From: Muribaculum sp. An289
GTDB taxonomy: Bacteria; Bacteroidota; Bacteroidia; Bacteroidales; UBA932
Reading direction: 5' to 3'
Assembly (NCBI RefSeq): GCF_002159555.1
Contig: NZ_NFIV01000002.1
Coordinates: 186,001-250,000 of the forward strand
Length of the DNA stretch: 64,000 nt
The translations under genes were made by a program, and so were the position numbers. Of the stretch, positions 7,321-15,297 are shown piece after piece. How positions within the stretch are numbered: position 1 is the stretch's first letter; each line of letters begins with the position of its first letter. Below the pieces are notes generated by a model. The model searched no databases. It was not told the DNA's origin and saw nothing but the letters and a program-made list of their open reading frames with translations.

Positions 7321-9525
7321 ATGGATTCCATTGCGCATTTGCAACGCCACAGGGAGCTTCTGCTTGAGGAGTACCGCCATGAGCTGGCCGAAAATGAGGC
7401 GGAGATGGGGAGGATGTCTCTCGATCTCCGCCTTTCAAAAGGACTTTGCTGGTATCCGTTGGAATTGGGACGGAGTTTCTACAACTCTCTGAACCAGTAT
7501 GTGCTTGCCGTATCCCGGCCGGCGCGTGAAGATGGTGAGGAAGAGGACGGGAGCCGTTTCGAATACGGGGTTCCGGTGAAGTTCTTTTTTATTGACAAGG
7601 ACGGAAAATCGGTTTTTCTGAGCTATCCATGCACCGTGAGCCTTGTCGACGGCGATACCATGCTGGTCGCCGTTCCCGGAGAATCTGCGGTCTCGCGTTT
7701 GCGTGCGGAGACGGGACTGGGTGTCCAGCTTTCCTTTGACGAGACTACATACAGGCTTATGTTCGCGGCGCTTGACAGGGTCATCGCAGCCAAGAACGAC
7801 AGGCTTGCCGGGTTGCGGGAGATATTGTTGGGGGCGGCTCCTGCCGTAAAGCGCGGTTCTGCCGTCCGCGGATCGTTTTCATGGCTGAATCCTTCGCAGG
7901 AGGATGCTGTCAATTCCATTCTTTGCTCCCGTGACGTGGCCATAGTGCATGGGCCTCCGGGCACAGGCAAGACTACTACTTTGACCGAGGCCGTATTCGA
8001 GACACTTTTCAGGGAAAATCAGGTGATGGTCTGTGCCCAGAGCAATGCGGCGGTCGACTGGGTGTGCCTGAAACTCATAGAACGGGGGATTCCCGTGCTG
8101 AGGGTGGGCAATCCGGTAAGGATAGATGACAAGGTCATGGACTGCACTTTTGAAAAACGCTTCGAAGACCATCCGGATTATCCTTTGCTCTGGAATGTCC
8201 GCAGGGCCGCAAGGGAGTGTTCGGCGGCGTTGAGGTCGAAAAACGGGAACCGCAGGGCATTGTCGGCTCGGCTGAGGGAGTTGCGCAAGAAAGCGGATGA
8301 ACTGGAGCATTCCATTACCGACAATGTTTTCGACTCGGCGCGCGTGATTGCCTGCACCCTTGCCGGGGCCGCTTCGAAGGTGCTGTTCAACAGGCATTAC
8401 AGTACCCTTTTCATAGACGAGGCCGCACAGGCCCTTGAAGCGGCTTCATGGATAGCCATAAACAAGGCGGACAGGGTGGTGTTCGCCGGAGACCATTGCC
8501 AGCTGCCCCCGACGGTCAAATGTCTCCGTGCCCTGGATGCAGGGCTCGGCAGGACACTTATGGAAGTCGTGGCGGAGAACAAGCCGGAATGCGTGAGCCT
8601 TCTTACCATGCAATACCGTATGAATGAGACGATAATGCGTTTCAGTTCATATTTTTTCTACGATAACAGGCTGAAGGCGGCGCCCCAGATTTCCGCCCGC
8701 GACACCTCATCTTTCGGTCTGCCGATGTTATGGATAGATACGTGCGATTGCGGTTTTTCCGAGCAGCATGTGTCGGACGGTACCGGCCGTGTAAACAGGG
8801 GAGAGGCCCGATTTGCCGTGTCGGTGCTGAAAAACTATGCGCAGCCTTTCGGGGCGGAGCGCATCCGTTCCGAGCATATCGATTTCGGACTGATATCCCC
8901 GTACAAGGCCCAGGTGTCCTGTTTGAGGGGACTCGTTTCGCGCAACCGTTTTCTGAAAAGCATAAGGAGTTCGGTGTCAATCAATACCGTGGACGGTTTC
9001 CAGGGCCAGGAAAGAGATGTAATCATCATAAGCCTTGTGCGTTCCAACAGGAACTCCAATATCGGTTTCCTTCATGAGCTGAGGCGCATGAACGTGGCCA
9101 TGACACGGGCAAGGTACAAACTGGTAATCATAGGGGACAGCCGTACAATGTGTGCGCACCCGTTTTACAAGGCATTGTACAACTATATCGAAAAATCCGG
9201 AGGCCTGCTGGTCCCTGCCCCCGTTTCGGATTGTCCCTCTCCGGCTGGTCCTGCTCAGGGTGGTTCTGCTTCGGATGGTCTTGCTTCGGAAAGCTCTACT
9301 CCGGATTGTCCCGTACTGGATAGCCCTGCTTCCGTTTCGGATGCTCCAGCTCCGGATGGTCCCGTTTCGGATGGCTCTGTTCAGGATTGTTCTGCTTCGG
9401 CTGGTCCTGCTATGGACAGCTTTGTTTCAGGTGGTCCCGCTCTGGATAGCCTTGCTTCGGCTGGTACTGCCCCAGATGGTCCCGATGGCCCGAATGGGCA
9501 ATCAGTTCCGGGAAAGTGTACCTGA
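7321..9525 (+). CDS. SF1 (Upf1/IGHMBP2-like) helicase with a repetitive C-terminal tail
   Basis: This 734-residue protein is a superfamily 1B helicase of the AAA_11/AAA_12 type, predicted to unwind DNA or RNA using ATP. It has Walker A GPPGTGKTTT (211-220), a Q-motif-like LNPSQEDAV just before it, Walker B LFIDEAAQALE (about 363-373), MQYRMNETIM, and the C-terminal motifs VDGFQGQERDVIIIS and NVAMTRARYKL. The catalytic core ends near residue 630. The last ~100 residues are a run of short D/S/P/G/A units encoded by tandem DNA repeats, with no recognisable domain. It is separated from clpB by 15 bp, so the two are probably co-transcribed. The stop codon lies inside a REP-like palindrome (9508-9552). 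Confidence 0.88.
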   Translation: MDSIAHLQRHRELLLEEYRHELAENEAEMGRMSLDLRLSKGLCWYPLELGRSFYNSLNQYVLAVSRPAREDGEEEDGSRFEYGVPVKFFFIDKDGKSVFLSYPCTVSLVDGDTMLVAVPGESAVSRLRAETGLGVQLSFDETTYRLMFAALDRVIAAKNDRLAGLREILLGAAPAVKRGSAVRGSFSWLNPSQEDAVNSILCSRDVAIVHGPPGTGKTTTLTEAVFETLFRENQVMVCAQSNAAVDWVCLKLIERGIPVLRVGNPVRIDDKVMDCTFEKRFEDHPDYPLLWNVRRAARECSAALRSKNGNRRALSARLRELRKKADELEHSITDNVFDSARVIACTLAGAASKVLFNRHYSTLFIDEAAQALEAASWIAINKADRVVFAGDHCQLPPTVKCLRALDAGLGRTLMEVVAENKPECVSLLTMQYRMNETIMRFSSYFFYDNRLKAAPQISARDTSSFGLPMLWIDTCDCGFSEQHVSDGTGRVNRGEARFAVSVLKNYAQPFGAERIRSEHIDFGLISPYKAQVSCLRGLVSRNRFLKSIRSSVSINTVDGFQGQERDVIIISLVRSNRNSNIGFLHELRRMNVAMTRARYKLVIIGDSRTMCAHPFYKALYNYIEKSGGLLVPAPVSDCPSPAGPAQGGSASDGLASESSTPDCPVLDSPASVSDAPAPDGPVSDGSVQDCSASAGPAMDSFVSGGPALDSLASAGTAPDGPDGPNGQSVPGKCT
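9230..9505 (+). repeat. Degenerate in-frame tandem repeats coding the helicase tail
   Basis: Units close to GGTxxTGCTTCGGAT and GGTCCxGTTTCGGAT, in multiples of three bases, repeat across the 3' end of the helicase gene. They encode alternating SDG, PAP, DSPAS and SAG-like words. The frame is preserved throughout, so the repeats have expanded as coding sequence. Confidence 0.75.
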
Positions 9526-10168
9526 TTTGTGGCAAACTGGTTTGCTTTCCGGATAAGTGAACGTAGTGGAAGTCCGGGTGCAGATAATTTTGCAACAAGC
9601 TGAATATCAATACAATAAAAATCCAAGTGCACATTTCGAAAGTTTTAAACGGCCGAAATGTGCATCTATTTTACTAATCGCTTGATTGTCAATGCATTCA
9701 AAATTATCATGCACCGACTGTTCCAAAATTACATGGAAAGCTTTCCCCGAAAGTGCGGATGAGGAATAGCGTAGGAACAATATTTCCGGGGGAGGAGCAA
9801 TATTCCCTGGAAAGTGCCACGGATTCGTGGGAATTTGGTTCACTTTCCCCTGATAGGACGGACAAAGAATGTAGGCAGAATAGCCGTAGAAGCGATTGTC
9901 CGATTTCGTTCCCGGGGAAAGTGCCACGGATTCGTGGCAAATTGGTTCACTTTCCCCGAAAGAACAGACCAGAAATGGACTATGAATGCATGTAGATTGC
10001 GGTAGACACGAATTTATTGGGGGAAAGTGCCGTGAATTTGTAGGAATATGGTTCACTTTCCCTGTGGTTTTCTGGTAGTTTCCCCGTGTAGGGCACCTGT
10101 AGTGCTCTGTAGTACGTGGATCATAGGGGAAAGTGCCTCGAATTCCCGGCAATTTGGTTCACTTTCCC
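9508..10168. repeat. Cluster of five REP-like ~44-bp palindromes
   Basis: Five copies of one imperfect palindrome lie at 9508-9552, 9805-9850, 9914-9957, 10020-10062 and 10126-10168. The arms are GGGGAAAGTG and CACTTTCCCC, around a conserved asymmetric core near GATTCGTGGCAAATTGGTT. A partial copy lies near 9734-9760. Two further copies in the opposite orientation occur at 60871-60912 and 60955-60998. The region 9526-10288 holds no convincing gene; short open frames here run through the palindromes. Confidence 0.85.
9628..9664. terminator. Hairpin after the helicase gene
   Basis: TGCACATTTCG at 9628-9638 pairs perfectly with CGAAATGTGCA at 9654-9664 across a 15-base loop. A TCTATTTT stretch follows. 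It could terminate the clpB-helicase transcript, but the T-run is weak. Confidence 0.4.
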
Positions 10169-10189
10169 TGAAAGTGCGGATAAATTATA

Positions 10190-10275
10190 CCCGACAGCCC
10201 GGAGGCAGCCCGACAGCCAGAATGCTCGGAGACAGCTCGGAGACAGCCCGGAGACAGCCCGACAACCCGGATAAT
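10190..10275. repeat. Minisatellite with ~11-bp units
   Basis: Units related to CCCGGAGACAG and CCCGACAGC recur about seven times, with a TCGGAGACAGC variant doubled in the centre. It lies between the last REP-like palindrome and the tRNA terminator and has no coding role that I can see. Confidence 0.65.
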
Positions 10276-10288
10276 AGCCCCGGATAAC

Positions 10289-10316
10289 AAAAAAGGACAG
10301 CCTTGACGGGCCGTCC
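10289..10316 (-). terminator. Rho-independent terminator of the Glu tRNA gene
   Basis: Read on the minus strand, GGACGGCC pairs with GGCTGTCC (eight pairs including one G-U) around a six-base loop, followed directly by six T residues. Confidence 0.8.
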
Positions 10317-10321
10317 TGCTG

Positions 10322-10393
10322 TAGTGGATGGGGGAATCGAACCCCCATTGCAAGATTGAGAATCTTGAGTACTAACCGTTATACGAATCCACC
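10322..10393 (-). tRNA. tRNA-Glu (anticodon CUC)
   Basis: The minus strand folds as a standard cloverleaf. The acceptor GGTGGAT pairs with ATCCACT, there is a short D arm, the anticodon stem CAAGA/TCTTG holds the loop TTCTCAA (anticodon CTC), and the T arm is GGGGG-TTCGATT-CCCCC. The discriminator base is A and no CCA is encoded. Confidence 0.93.
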
Positions 10394-10410
10394 GGTTTGA
10401 TTTGGGACTG

Positions 10411-10441
10411 CAAAGATAGATGTTTTAGGTGATATTCCAAA
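10411..10441 (-). promoter_or_regulatory. Consensus promoter for the Glu tRNA
   Basis: On the minus strand TTTG (10438-10441), a 19-bp spacer and TATCTTTG (10411-10418) form a full Bacteroidota promoter about 18 bp ahead of the tRNA 5' end. Confidence 0.8.
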
Positions 10442-10466
10442 TTTTTCGGCAGATTTTCCGCGAGAT

Positions 10467-10498
10467 TTTCCACGATTTTACCGTTTTTGCTAATTTTG
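10467..10498 (+). promoter_or_regulatory. Promoter of the copper ATPase gene
   Basis: TAATTTTG at 10491-10498 fits TAnnTTTG; TTTC at 10467-10470 is a near-match -33 element with a 20-bp spacer. The position supports the ATG at 10585 rather than the upstream in-frame ATG at 10429. Confidence 0.6.
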
Positions 10499-10584
10499 CA
10501 AAGCGTTTGCAATGTGCCGGACGTATTTTTGTGACCGGAAATTACCGAAAATTTTATTACCGGCGATTTTATGGATGTTTCATT

Positions 10585-13200
10585 ATGGAAAAAGGTTTGA
10601 TTAAAGAAAATTTTCCTGTTCTGGACATGACTTGCGCGGCCTGCGCCGCACGTGTGGACAAGGCCTTGAACAAAAGCAAGGGGGTCAGATGCGCTTCGGT
10701 GAACCTCGCTTCCAATATGGCCACGGTCGAATATGACCCGGCGGAGTGCAGTCCCGAGGCATTGAAAAAGGCTGTGGTAGATGCCGGTTACGACCTTGTG
10801 ATAGGACGGCAGGAACGCGGGGAAGACGAGTTGGAAAAAGAACATGTCCGGAAAATGAAGGCGATGAAACGGAAACTGGTTTTCTCGATAGTGTTTTCCA
10901 TCCCTGTTTTTGTCATATCCATGTTTTTCCCGGACATGCCATACGGAGGATATGTCATGCTTGTCCTTTCGGGAGCCGTGCTGGTATGGCCTGCTGGCGG
11001 GATATTTGCGGGAGCTTTCAGGCTTTTGAAGCATTTTTCTTCCAACATGGACACCCTCGTGGCGACAAGTACCGGGGTGGCATACGTTTTCAGTACCTTC
11101 AACCTGTTTTTCCCAGATTTCTGGCTATCCAAGGGAGTGGAGCCCCATCTTTATTTCGATGCTTCGTCCATGGTAGTCACTTTCATCCTGCTCGGCAGGT
11201 GGCTTGAAGAAAGGGCAAAGGGAAAGGCCTCTTCGGCAATCAGGGAGCTGATGGGCCTGCGGCCTGATACGGTGGGCGTGCTCGGAGAAGATTCGGAAAT
11301 ACGTGTCGTACCTATTGGCTATGTGAAGGCGGGGGACATTGTCGTAGTAAGACCCGGTGAAAGGATAGCTGTGGACGGCTCCGTGATAAAGGGCGATTCG
11401 TATGTCGATGAAAGCATGCTCAACGGAGAACCTCTGCCTTCACACAAATATGCCGGCGAAAAAGTGTTTGCCGGAAGCGTGAACGGGAGAGGCTCGTTGT
11501 ATTTCAAGGCGGAAAAAGTAGGGGAGGGCACGCTTTTGTCCCGGATAATATCTTTGGTGAGGGATGCCCAGGGGAGCAAGGCTCCGGTGCAGAGGCTCGT
11601 AGACAAAATCGCATCCGTTTTTGTTCCTGTGATAATAGGCATAGCCTTCCTTTCTGCCGTCGTCTGGCTGATTGCTGACCCGTCCGAAGGTATGACCCAT
11701 GCCCTCCTTGCGTTCGTGACCGTGCTTGTCATAGCCTGTCCCTGCGCATTGGGGCTTGCAACCCCTACGGCAATAATGGTGGGTGTCGGCAAGGCGGCAA
11801 GGAACGGCATACTCGTAAAGGATGCCCAAAGTATCGAAATAGCCAAGAAAACCGATGTCATCGTGCTCGACAAGACCGGTACGATAACTGAAGGCCGTCC
11901 GGCCGTCACCGATGTGTTCTGGGCTGAAGGTGAAAACATGCCAGGAGAAGCCGGACACAGGGGCACGGGAGATGCCGGGCATGGAAATGCCGGTCCTGGA
12001 GATTCCAGAACTGATGTGCGCCCTGCAATCTTAAAGTCCCTGGAACTGTTGTCGGAACATCCCATAGGAGAGGCCATAGCTTCTTATTTCGATTGCCGTC
12101 CGGTCGATGTCACAGGTTTTGCTGCCATGCCCGGAAAGGGCGTGAGGGGAACGGTCGGGGAGGAAACGTATTTTGTCGGAAACGAGACGTTTTTGAAGGA
12201 AAACGGGGTCTTGCTTCCGGATTCCCTGTCGTCTGCCGCCGCCGGCCTCGCATCCCAGGCGAAGACGGCGATATGGTTCTCGGACAGCAAGGAGGCCATA
12301 GCGGTACTCGGAGTCGCCGACAGGATAAAGCCGACTTCTGTCGAGGCCGTTTCGAAACTCAGGAAAATGGGCATCGAAGTACATATACTTACGGGCGACT
12401 CGAAGGAAAGTGCCGAATATGTGGCGCGTGTCTGCGGAATAGAAAACTGCCGTTATGGAGTGCTTCCGGATGAAAAAAGCAGCTATATACGGAGTCTGAA
12501 GGCTTCGGGAAAGACGGTCGCGATGGTCGGTGACGGGATAAACGACAGTGCCGCCCTTGCGGAAGCCGATCTCAGCATAGCCATGGGCAATGGAAGCGAC
12601 ATAGCCATGGATGTGGCAGGAATGACTATAGTCTCTTCAGATTTGAGAAAAATCCCGGATGCAATCAGGATTTCGGCGATGACGGTGCAGACAATACGGG
12701 AAAATCTTTTCTGGGCCTTCATTTACAACCTGATAGGCGTTCCGATAGCAGCCGGGGCCCTTTACCCGATTAACGGATTCCTGCTCAATCCGATGATTGC
12801 AGGTGCGGCGATGGCGTTCAGCAGCGTGAGTGTGGTTACGAACAGTCTGAGATTGGGTGTAAGAAAACTGTGGCCAGGCAAGAAGGCCGCGGCCGGAATC
12901 CCGGAAGTTTCAGATAAAACGAATGTGCCGGAAACGATTGTTAATAATAATGAAATTGTTGATAATAAAAATAATAAAGTAGTGACGAAAATGAAAAAAG
13001 AGTATGAAATCAGCGGCATGATGTGCATGAACTGCCGCAAACATGTCGAGAATGCACTTAACTCGATAGAGGGAGTGCATGCCACCGTTACGCTCGACCC
13101 GCCTGTGGCTGTTGTCGAATTCGATTCTGCCGAAGTTCCTGTGGAAGAACTCCAGAAAAGGCTTGCGGAAGAAGGCGATTACAGGATAAAGGCCAGGTAG
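10585..13200 (+). CDS. copA: Copper-translocating P1B-type ATPase with N- and C-terminal HMA domains
   Basis: This 871-residue membrane pump exports Cu(I) using ATP. Visible parts are the N-terminal heavy-metal domain (MTCAAC at 15-20), a multi-helix membrane region, the actuator motif NGEP (280-283, where most relatives have TGEP), the intramembrane CPC (385-387), the phosphorylation site DKTGT (D429), EHPIG (491-495) and GDGINDSA. A glycine-rich repetitive insert (about 450-478) sits in the nucleotide-binding domain. After the last helix, an Asn/Lys-rich linker leads to a second heavy-metal domain with C814 and C817. An in-frame Met803 begins that domain. I start at 10585 because the promoter box at 10491-10498 lies after the alternative ATG at 10429. 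Confidence 0.93.
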   Translation: MEKGLIKENFPVLDMTCAACAARVDKALNKSKGVRCASVNLASNMATVEYDPAECSPEALKKAVVDAGYDLVIGRQERGEDELEKEHVRKMKAMKRKLVFSIVFSIPVFVISMFFPDMPYGGYVMLVLSGAVLVWPAGGIFAGAFRLLKHFSSNMDTLVATSTGVAYVFSTFNLFFPDFWLSKGVEPHLYFDASSMVVTFILLGRWLEERAKGKASSAIRELMGLRPDTVGVLGEDSEIRVVPIGYVKAGDIVVVRPGERIAVDGSVIKGDSYVDESMLNGEPLPSHKYAGEKVFAGSVNGRGSLYFKAEKVGEGTLLSRIISLVRDAQGSKAPVQRLVDKIASVFVPVIIGIAFLSAVVWLIADPSEGMTHALLAFVTVLVIACPCALGLATPTAIMVGVGKAARNGILVKDAQSIEIAKKTDVIVLDKTGTITEGRPAVTDVFWAEGENMPGEAGHRGTGDAGHGNAGPGDSRTDVRPAILKSLELLSEHPIGEAIASYFDCRPVDVTGFAAMPGKGVRGTVGEETYFVGNETFLKENGVLLPDSLSSAAAGLASQAKTAIWFSDSKEAIAVLGVADRIKPTSVEAVSKLRKMGIEVHILTGDSKESAEYVARVCGIENCRYGVLPDEKSSYIRSLKASGKTVAMVGDGINDSAALAEADLSIAMGNGSDIAMDVAGMTIVSSDLRKIPDAIRISAMTVQTIRENLFWAFIYNLIGVPIAAGALYPINGFLLNPMIAGAAMAFSSVSVVTNSLRLGVRKLWPGKKAAAGIPEVSDKTNVPETIVNNNEIVDNKNNKVVTKMKKEYEISGMMCMNCRKHVENALNSIEGVHATVTLDPPVAVVEFDSAEVPVEELQKRLAEEGDYRIKAR

Positions 13201-13240
13201 CCCAGGCCGCTTCCCGTGAAGCCCCGTTCATGAAGCCCCG

Positions 13241-13609
13241 TTATTTCATGAAAACGAAATATACGGCAAGGATGAGGCAGGCGAATGCTGCCAAGTGGTT
13301 CCACTGCAACGCCTGCCCCTTGAATATGAACAGCGCGAAGAGTGTAAAGACGGTGAGTGTTATTACTTCCTGAATCACTTTGAGTTGCATCAGTGTGAAA
13401 GGCCCTCCGTTGTCTATGAAGCCTATCCTGTTGGCCGGTACCTGTGCGCAGTACTCGAACAGGGCTATCCCCCAGGAAAACAGTATCACCATCCACAGTT
13501 TCCAATCGGTCGTTATCTTCATCTCCTGAAGTTTCAGGTGCCCGTACCAGGCGAAGGTCATGAAAATATTCGATACGATGAGCAGAAGTATAGTATAGAC
13601 CCCTTTCAT
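13241..13609 (-). CDS. DUF486 (DMT-like) small membrane protein
   Basis: This 122-residue inner-membrane protein has four predicted helices (for example YTILLLIVSNIFMTFAWYGH at the N-terminus and LAAFACLILAVYFVFMK at the end). It matches the DUF486 family, distant relatives of the drug/metabolite transporters, through features such as FEYCAQVPANRIG. Substrate and function are not known. It converges on the copper ATPase gene with a 40-bp gap and is divergent from glmM. Confidence 0.85.
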   Translation of the reverse strand: MKGVYTILLLIVSNIFMTFAWYGHLKLQEMKITTDWKLWMVILFSWGIALFEYCAQVPANRIGFIDNGGPFTLMQLKVIQEVITLTVFTLFALFIFKGQALQWNHLAAFACLILAVYFVFMK

Positions 13610-13760
13610 GTCACCACTGTTTTATTAAAATCCTTTTGTCAAAACCGGTTTAAAATCCGCAAAAATCAAAACGGCCGCAAAAATAAGAAGTTCCTTTAGC
13701 AAAAACAATTTTTTCGGCTGCGACAGGATAGCGACAGAGCGCGACAGTAACATCAAATAA

Positions 13761-13800
13761 ATTTGCTCCGCTTGCGGCTTCTTCGTATATTTGCCTTCGG
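13761..13800 (+). promoter_or_regulatory. glmM promoter, copy 1 of a repeated 40-bp promoter cassette
   Basis: TTTG (13762-13765), a 20-bp spacer and TATATTTG (13786-13793) form a consensus promoter. The whole 40 bp, spacer included, matches 47131-47170 at 34 of 40 positions. Three GCGACAG heptamers (about 13720-13748) lie just upstream. Confidence 0.85.
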
Positions 13801-13815
13801 TAAAATTTTTATGCT

Positions 13816-15285
13816 ATGAGTCTGATAAAATCGATTTCCGGTATCCGCGGGACTATCGGAGGGAATCCGGGCGAGGCTCTTACGCCTGTAGATGTTGTAA
13901 AATTCGTTTCCGCCTATTGTGCGAGATTGAAAAAACTGTATCCCGGCAAGAGGTGCCGTGTCGTGGTAGGTCGGGATGCCCGCCTGTCCGGGGAGATGGT
14001 TGAGTCGCTGGTTTGCGGTACGCTCATGGCGTGCGGTGTGGATGTGGTGAAAGCGGGGCTCGCTACAACGCCTACGACTGAAATGGCAGTTATCTTCGAA
14101 AAGGCCCATGGAGGAATCATCATAACGGCATCCCATAATCCAAGGCAGTGGAACGCCCTCAAACTTCTGAATGAAAAGGGAGAATTTCTCGATGCCGCGG
14201 AAGGGGCGGAACTGCTCGAGTGTGCCGACAGGGGCGAGTTCTGTTTTTCGGAAATAGACACTCTCGGAAAGGTGACGGCAAAAGATTTTGCAGCAAAACA
14301 TGTCGAAGCGGTTGTCGATTGTCCGTATGTCGATGTCGAGGCGATAAGGAAGGCCGGTTTCAAAGTGGCCCTCGATGCAGTCAATTCGGTCGGCGGTATC
14401 ATCATGCCGATGCTTTTCGAAAGGCTGGGAGTAGAGTGCGTGAAAATCAATTGCGAACCTACCGGGGATTTTGCTCACAATCCCGAGCCGCTTCCGGCGA
14501 ACCTTATGGAACTTTCGTCGGTTACGGCATCTTCCGGGGCGGATTTCGGAGTGTCCGTAGACCCTGACGTGGACAGGATTGCCTTAATGTGCGAGGACGG
14601 CACGCCATTCGGGGAAGAATATACTTTGGTAGCCGTTTCAGACTATGTTCTTGCGAATTATGACAGGATACGGCCGTCCCATCCGGTAGGTCATAAGCGC
14701 GCCACCGTTTCGAACCTTTCTTCATCCCGGGCGCTCAGGGATATTACCGAGCAGCGCGGGGGAACCTATACCGCTGCGGCAGTAGGCGAAGTGAACGTTA
14801 CGGCCGAGATGAAACGCACCGGAGCCGTCATAGGAGGCGAGGGCAACGGAGGGGTCATTTTCCCTGAAATCCATTACGGCCGTGATTCCCTTGTAGGTGC
14901 GGCGCTTTTCCTGAGTTATCTCGCACATTACAGGGATATTTATCCCGATACTCCGGCGGAGTGCTTCAACGAGCGTGGCATAGTAAAGGTTTCGGCTGTC
15001 AGGGAGAGGCTTCCGCGTTACTGCATAGAGAAACACCGTATCGAACTGAAGGATCCGTCGAAGGTGGATTCCGTCCTTGCGGCCATCAAGGAACGCTATT
15101 CGGACAAGAGGATAACCGACATAGACGGGGTGAAGATAGATTTCGATATGGAAAGAAAATGGGTGCATCTCCGCAAATCCAATACGGAACCTATTATAAG
15201 GGTGTATGCCGAGGCTCCGACTTCGGCCGAGGCCGATGCCATTGCGGATGAAATAGTGATGCTCGCGGATTCGATTCTCGGATAA
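13816..15285 (+). CDS. glmM: Phosphoglucosamine mutase (phosphohexomutase family)
   Basis: This cytoplasmic enzyme interconverts glucosamine-6-phosphate and glucosamine-1-phosphate on the way to UDP-GlcNAc, the precursor of peptidoglycan, LPS and the capsule sugars made in this window. In the 489-residue protein the phosphoserine loop is TASHNP (104-109, Ser106), the metal site is DPDVDR (249-254), the sugar-binding loop is GEGNGG, and the phosphate-binding end is RKSNTEPIIRVY. It is slightly longer than typical GlmM (about 450), and a phosphomannomutase/phosphoglucomutase activity cannot be excluded. A strong promoter precedes it, and the NamZ-like gene follows after 12 bp, suggesting an operon linked to cell-wall amino-sugar metabolism. 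Confidence 0.88.
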   Translation: MSLIKSISGIRGTIGGNPGEALTPVDVVKFVSAYCARLKKLYPGKRCRVVVGRDARLSGEMVESLVCGTLMACGVDVVKAGLATTPTTEMAVIFEKAHGGIIITASHNPRQWNALKLLNEKGEFLDAAEGAELLECADRGEFCFSEIDTLGKVTAKDFAAKHVEAVVDCPYVDVEAIRKAGFKVALDAVNSVGGIIMPMLFERLGVECVKINCEPTGDFAHNPEPLPANLMELSSVTASSGADFGVSVDPDVDRIALMCEDGTPFGEEYTLVAVSDYVLANYDRIRPSHPVGHKRATVSNLSSSRALRDITEQRGGTYTAAAVGEVNVTAEMKRTGAVIGGEGNGGVIFPEIHYGRDSLVGAALFLSYLAHYRDIYPDTPAECFNERGIVKVSAVRERLPRYCIEKHRIELKDPSKVDSVLAAIKERYSDKRITDIDGVKIDFDMERKWVHLRKSNTEPIIRVYAEAPTSAEADAIADEIVMLADSILG

Positions 15286-15297
15286 CCTTCGCCGGAA

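Noticed and set aside
5935-7380. Long minus-strand open frame (481 codons) opposite clpB
   Set aside because: It is the antisense of the conserved AAA+ coding sequence, has no family features and no promoter; clpB explains the bases.
9753-10005. Short open frames among the REP-like palindromes
   Set aside because: Their sequence is made of the repeats themselves, they occur on both strands, and none has a promoter or conserved domain.
10429-10584. 52-residue N-terminal extension of the copper ATPase
   Set aside because: A promoter box lies inside the extension and the heavy-metal domain starts naturally after the ATG at 10585.
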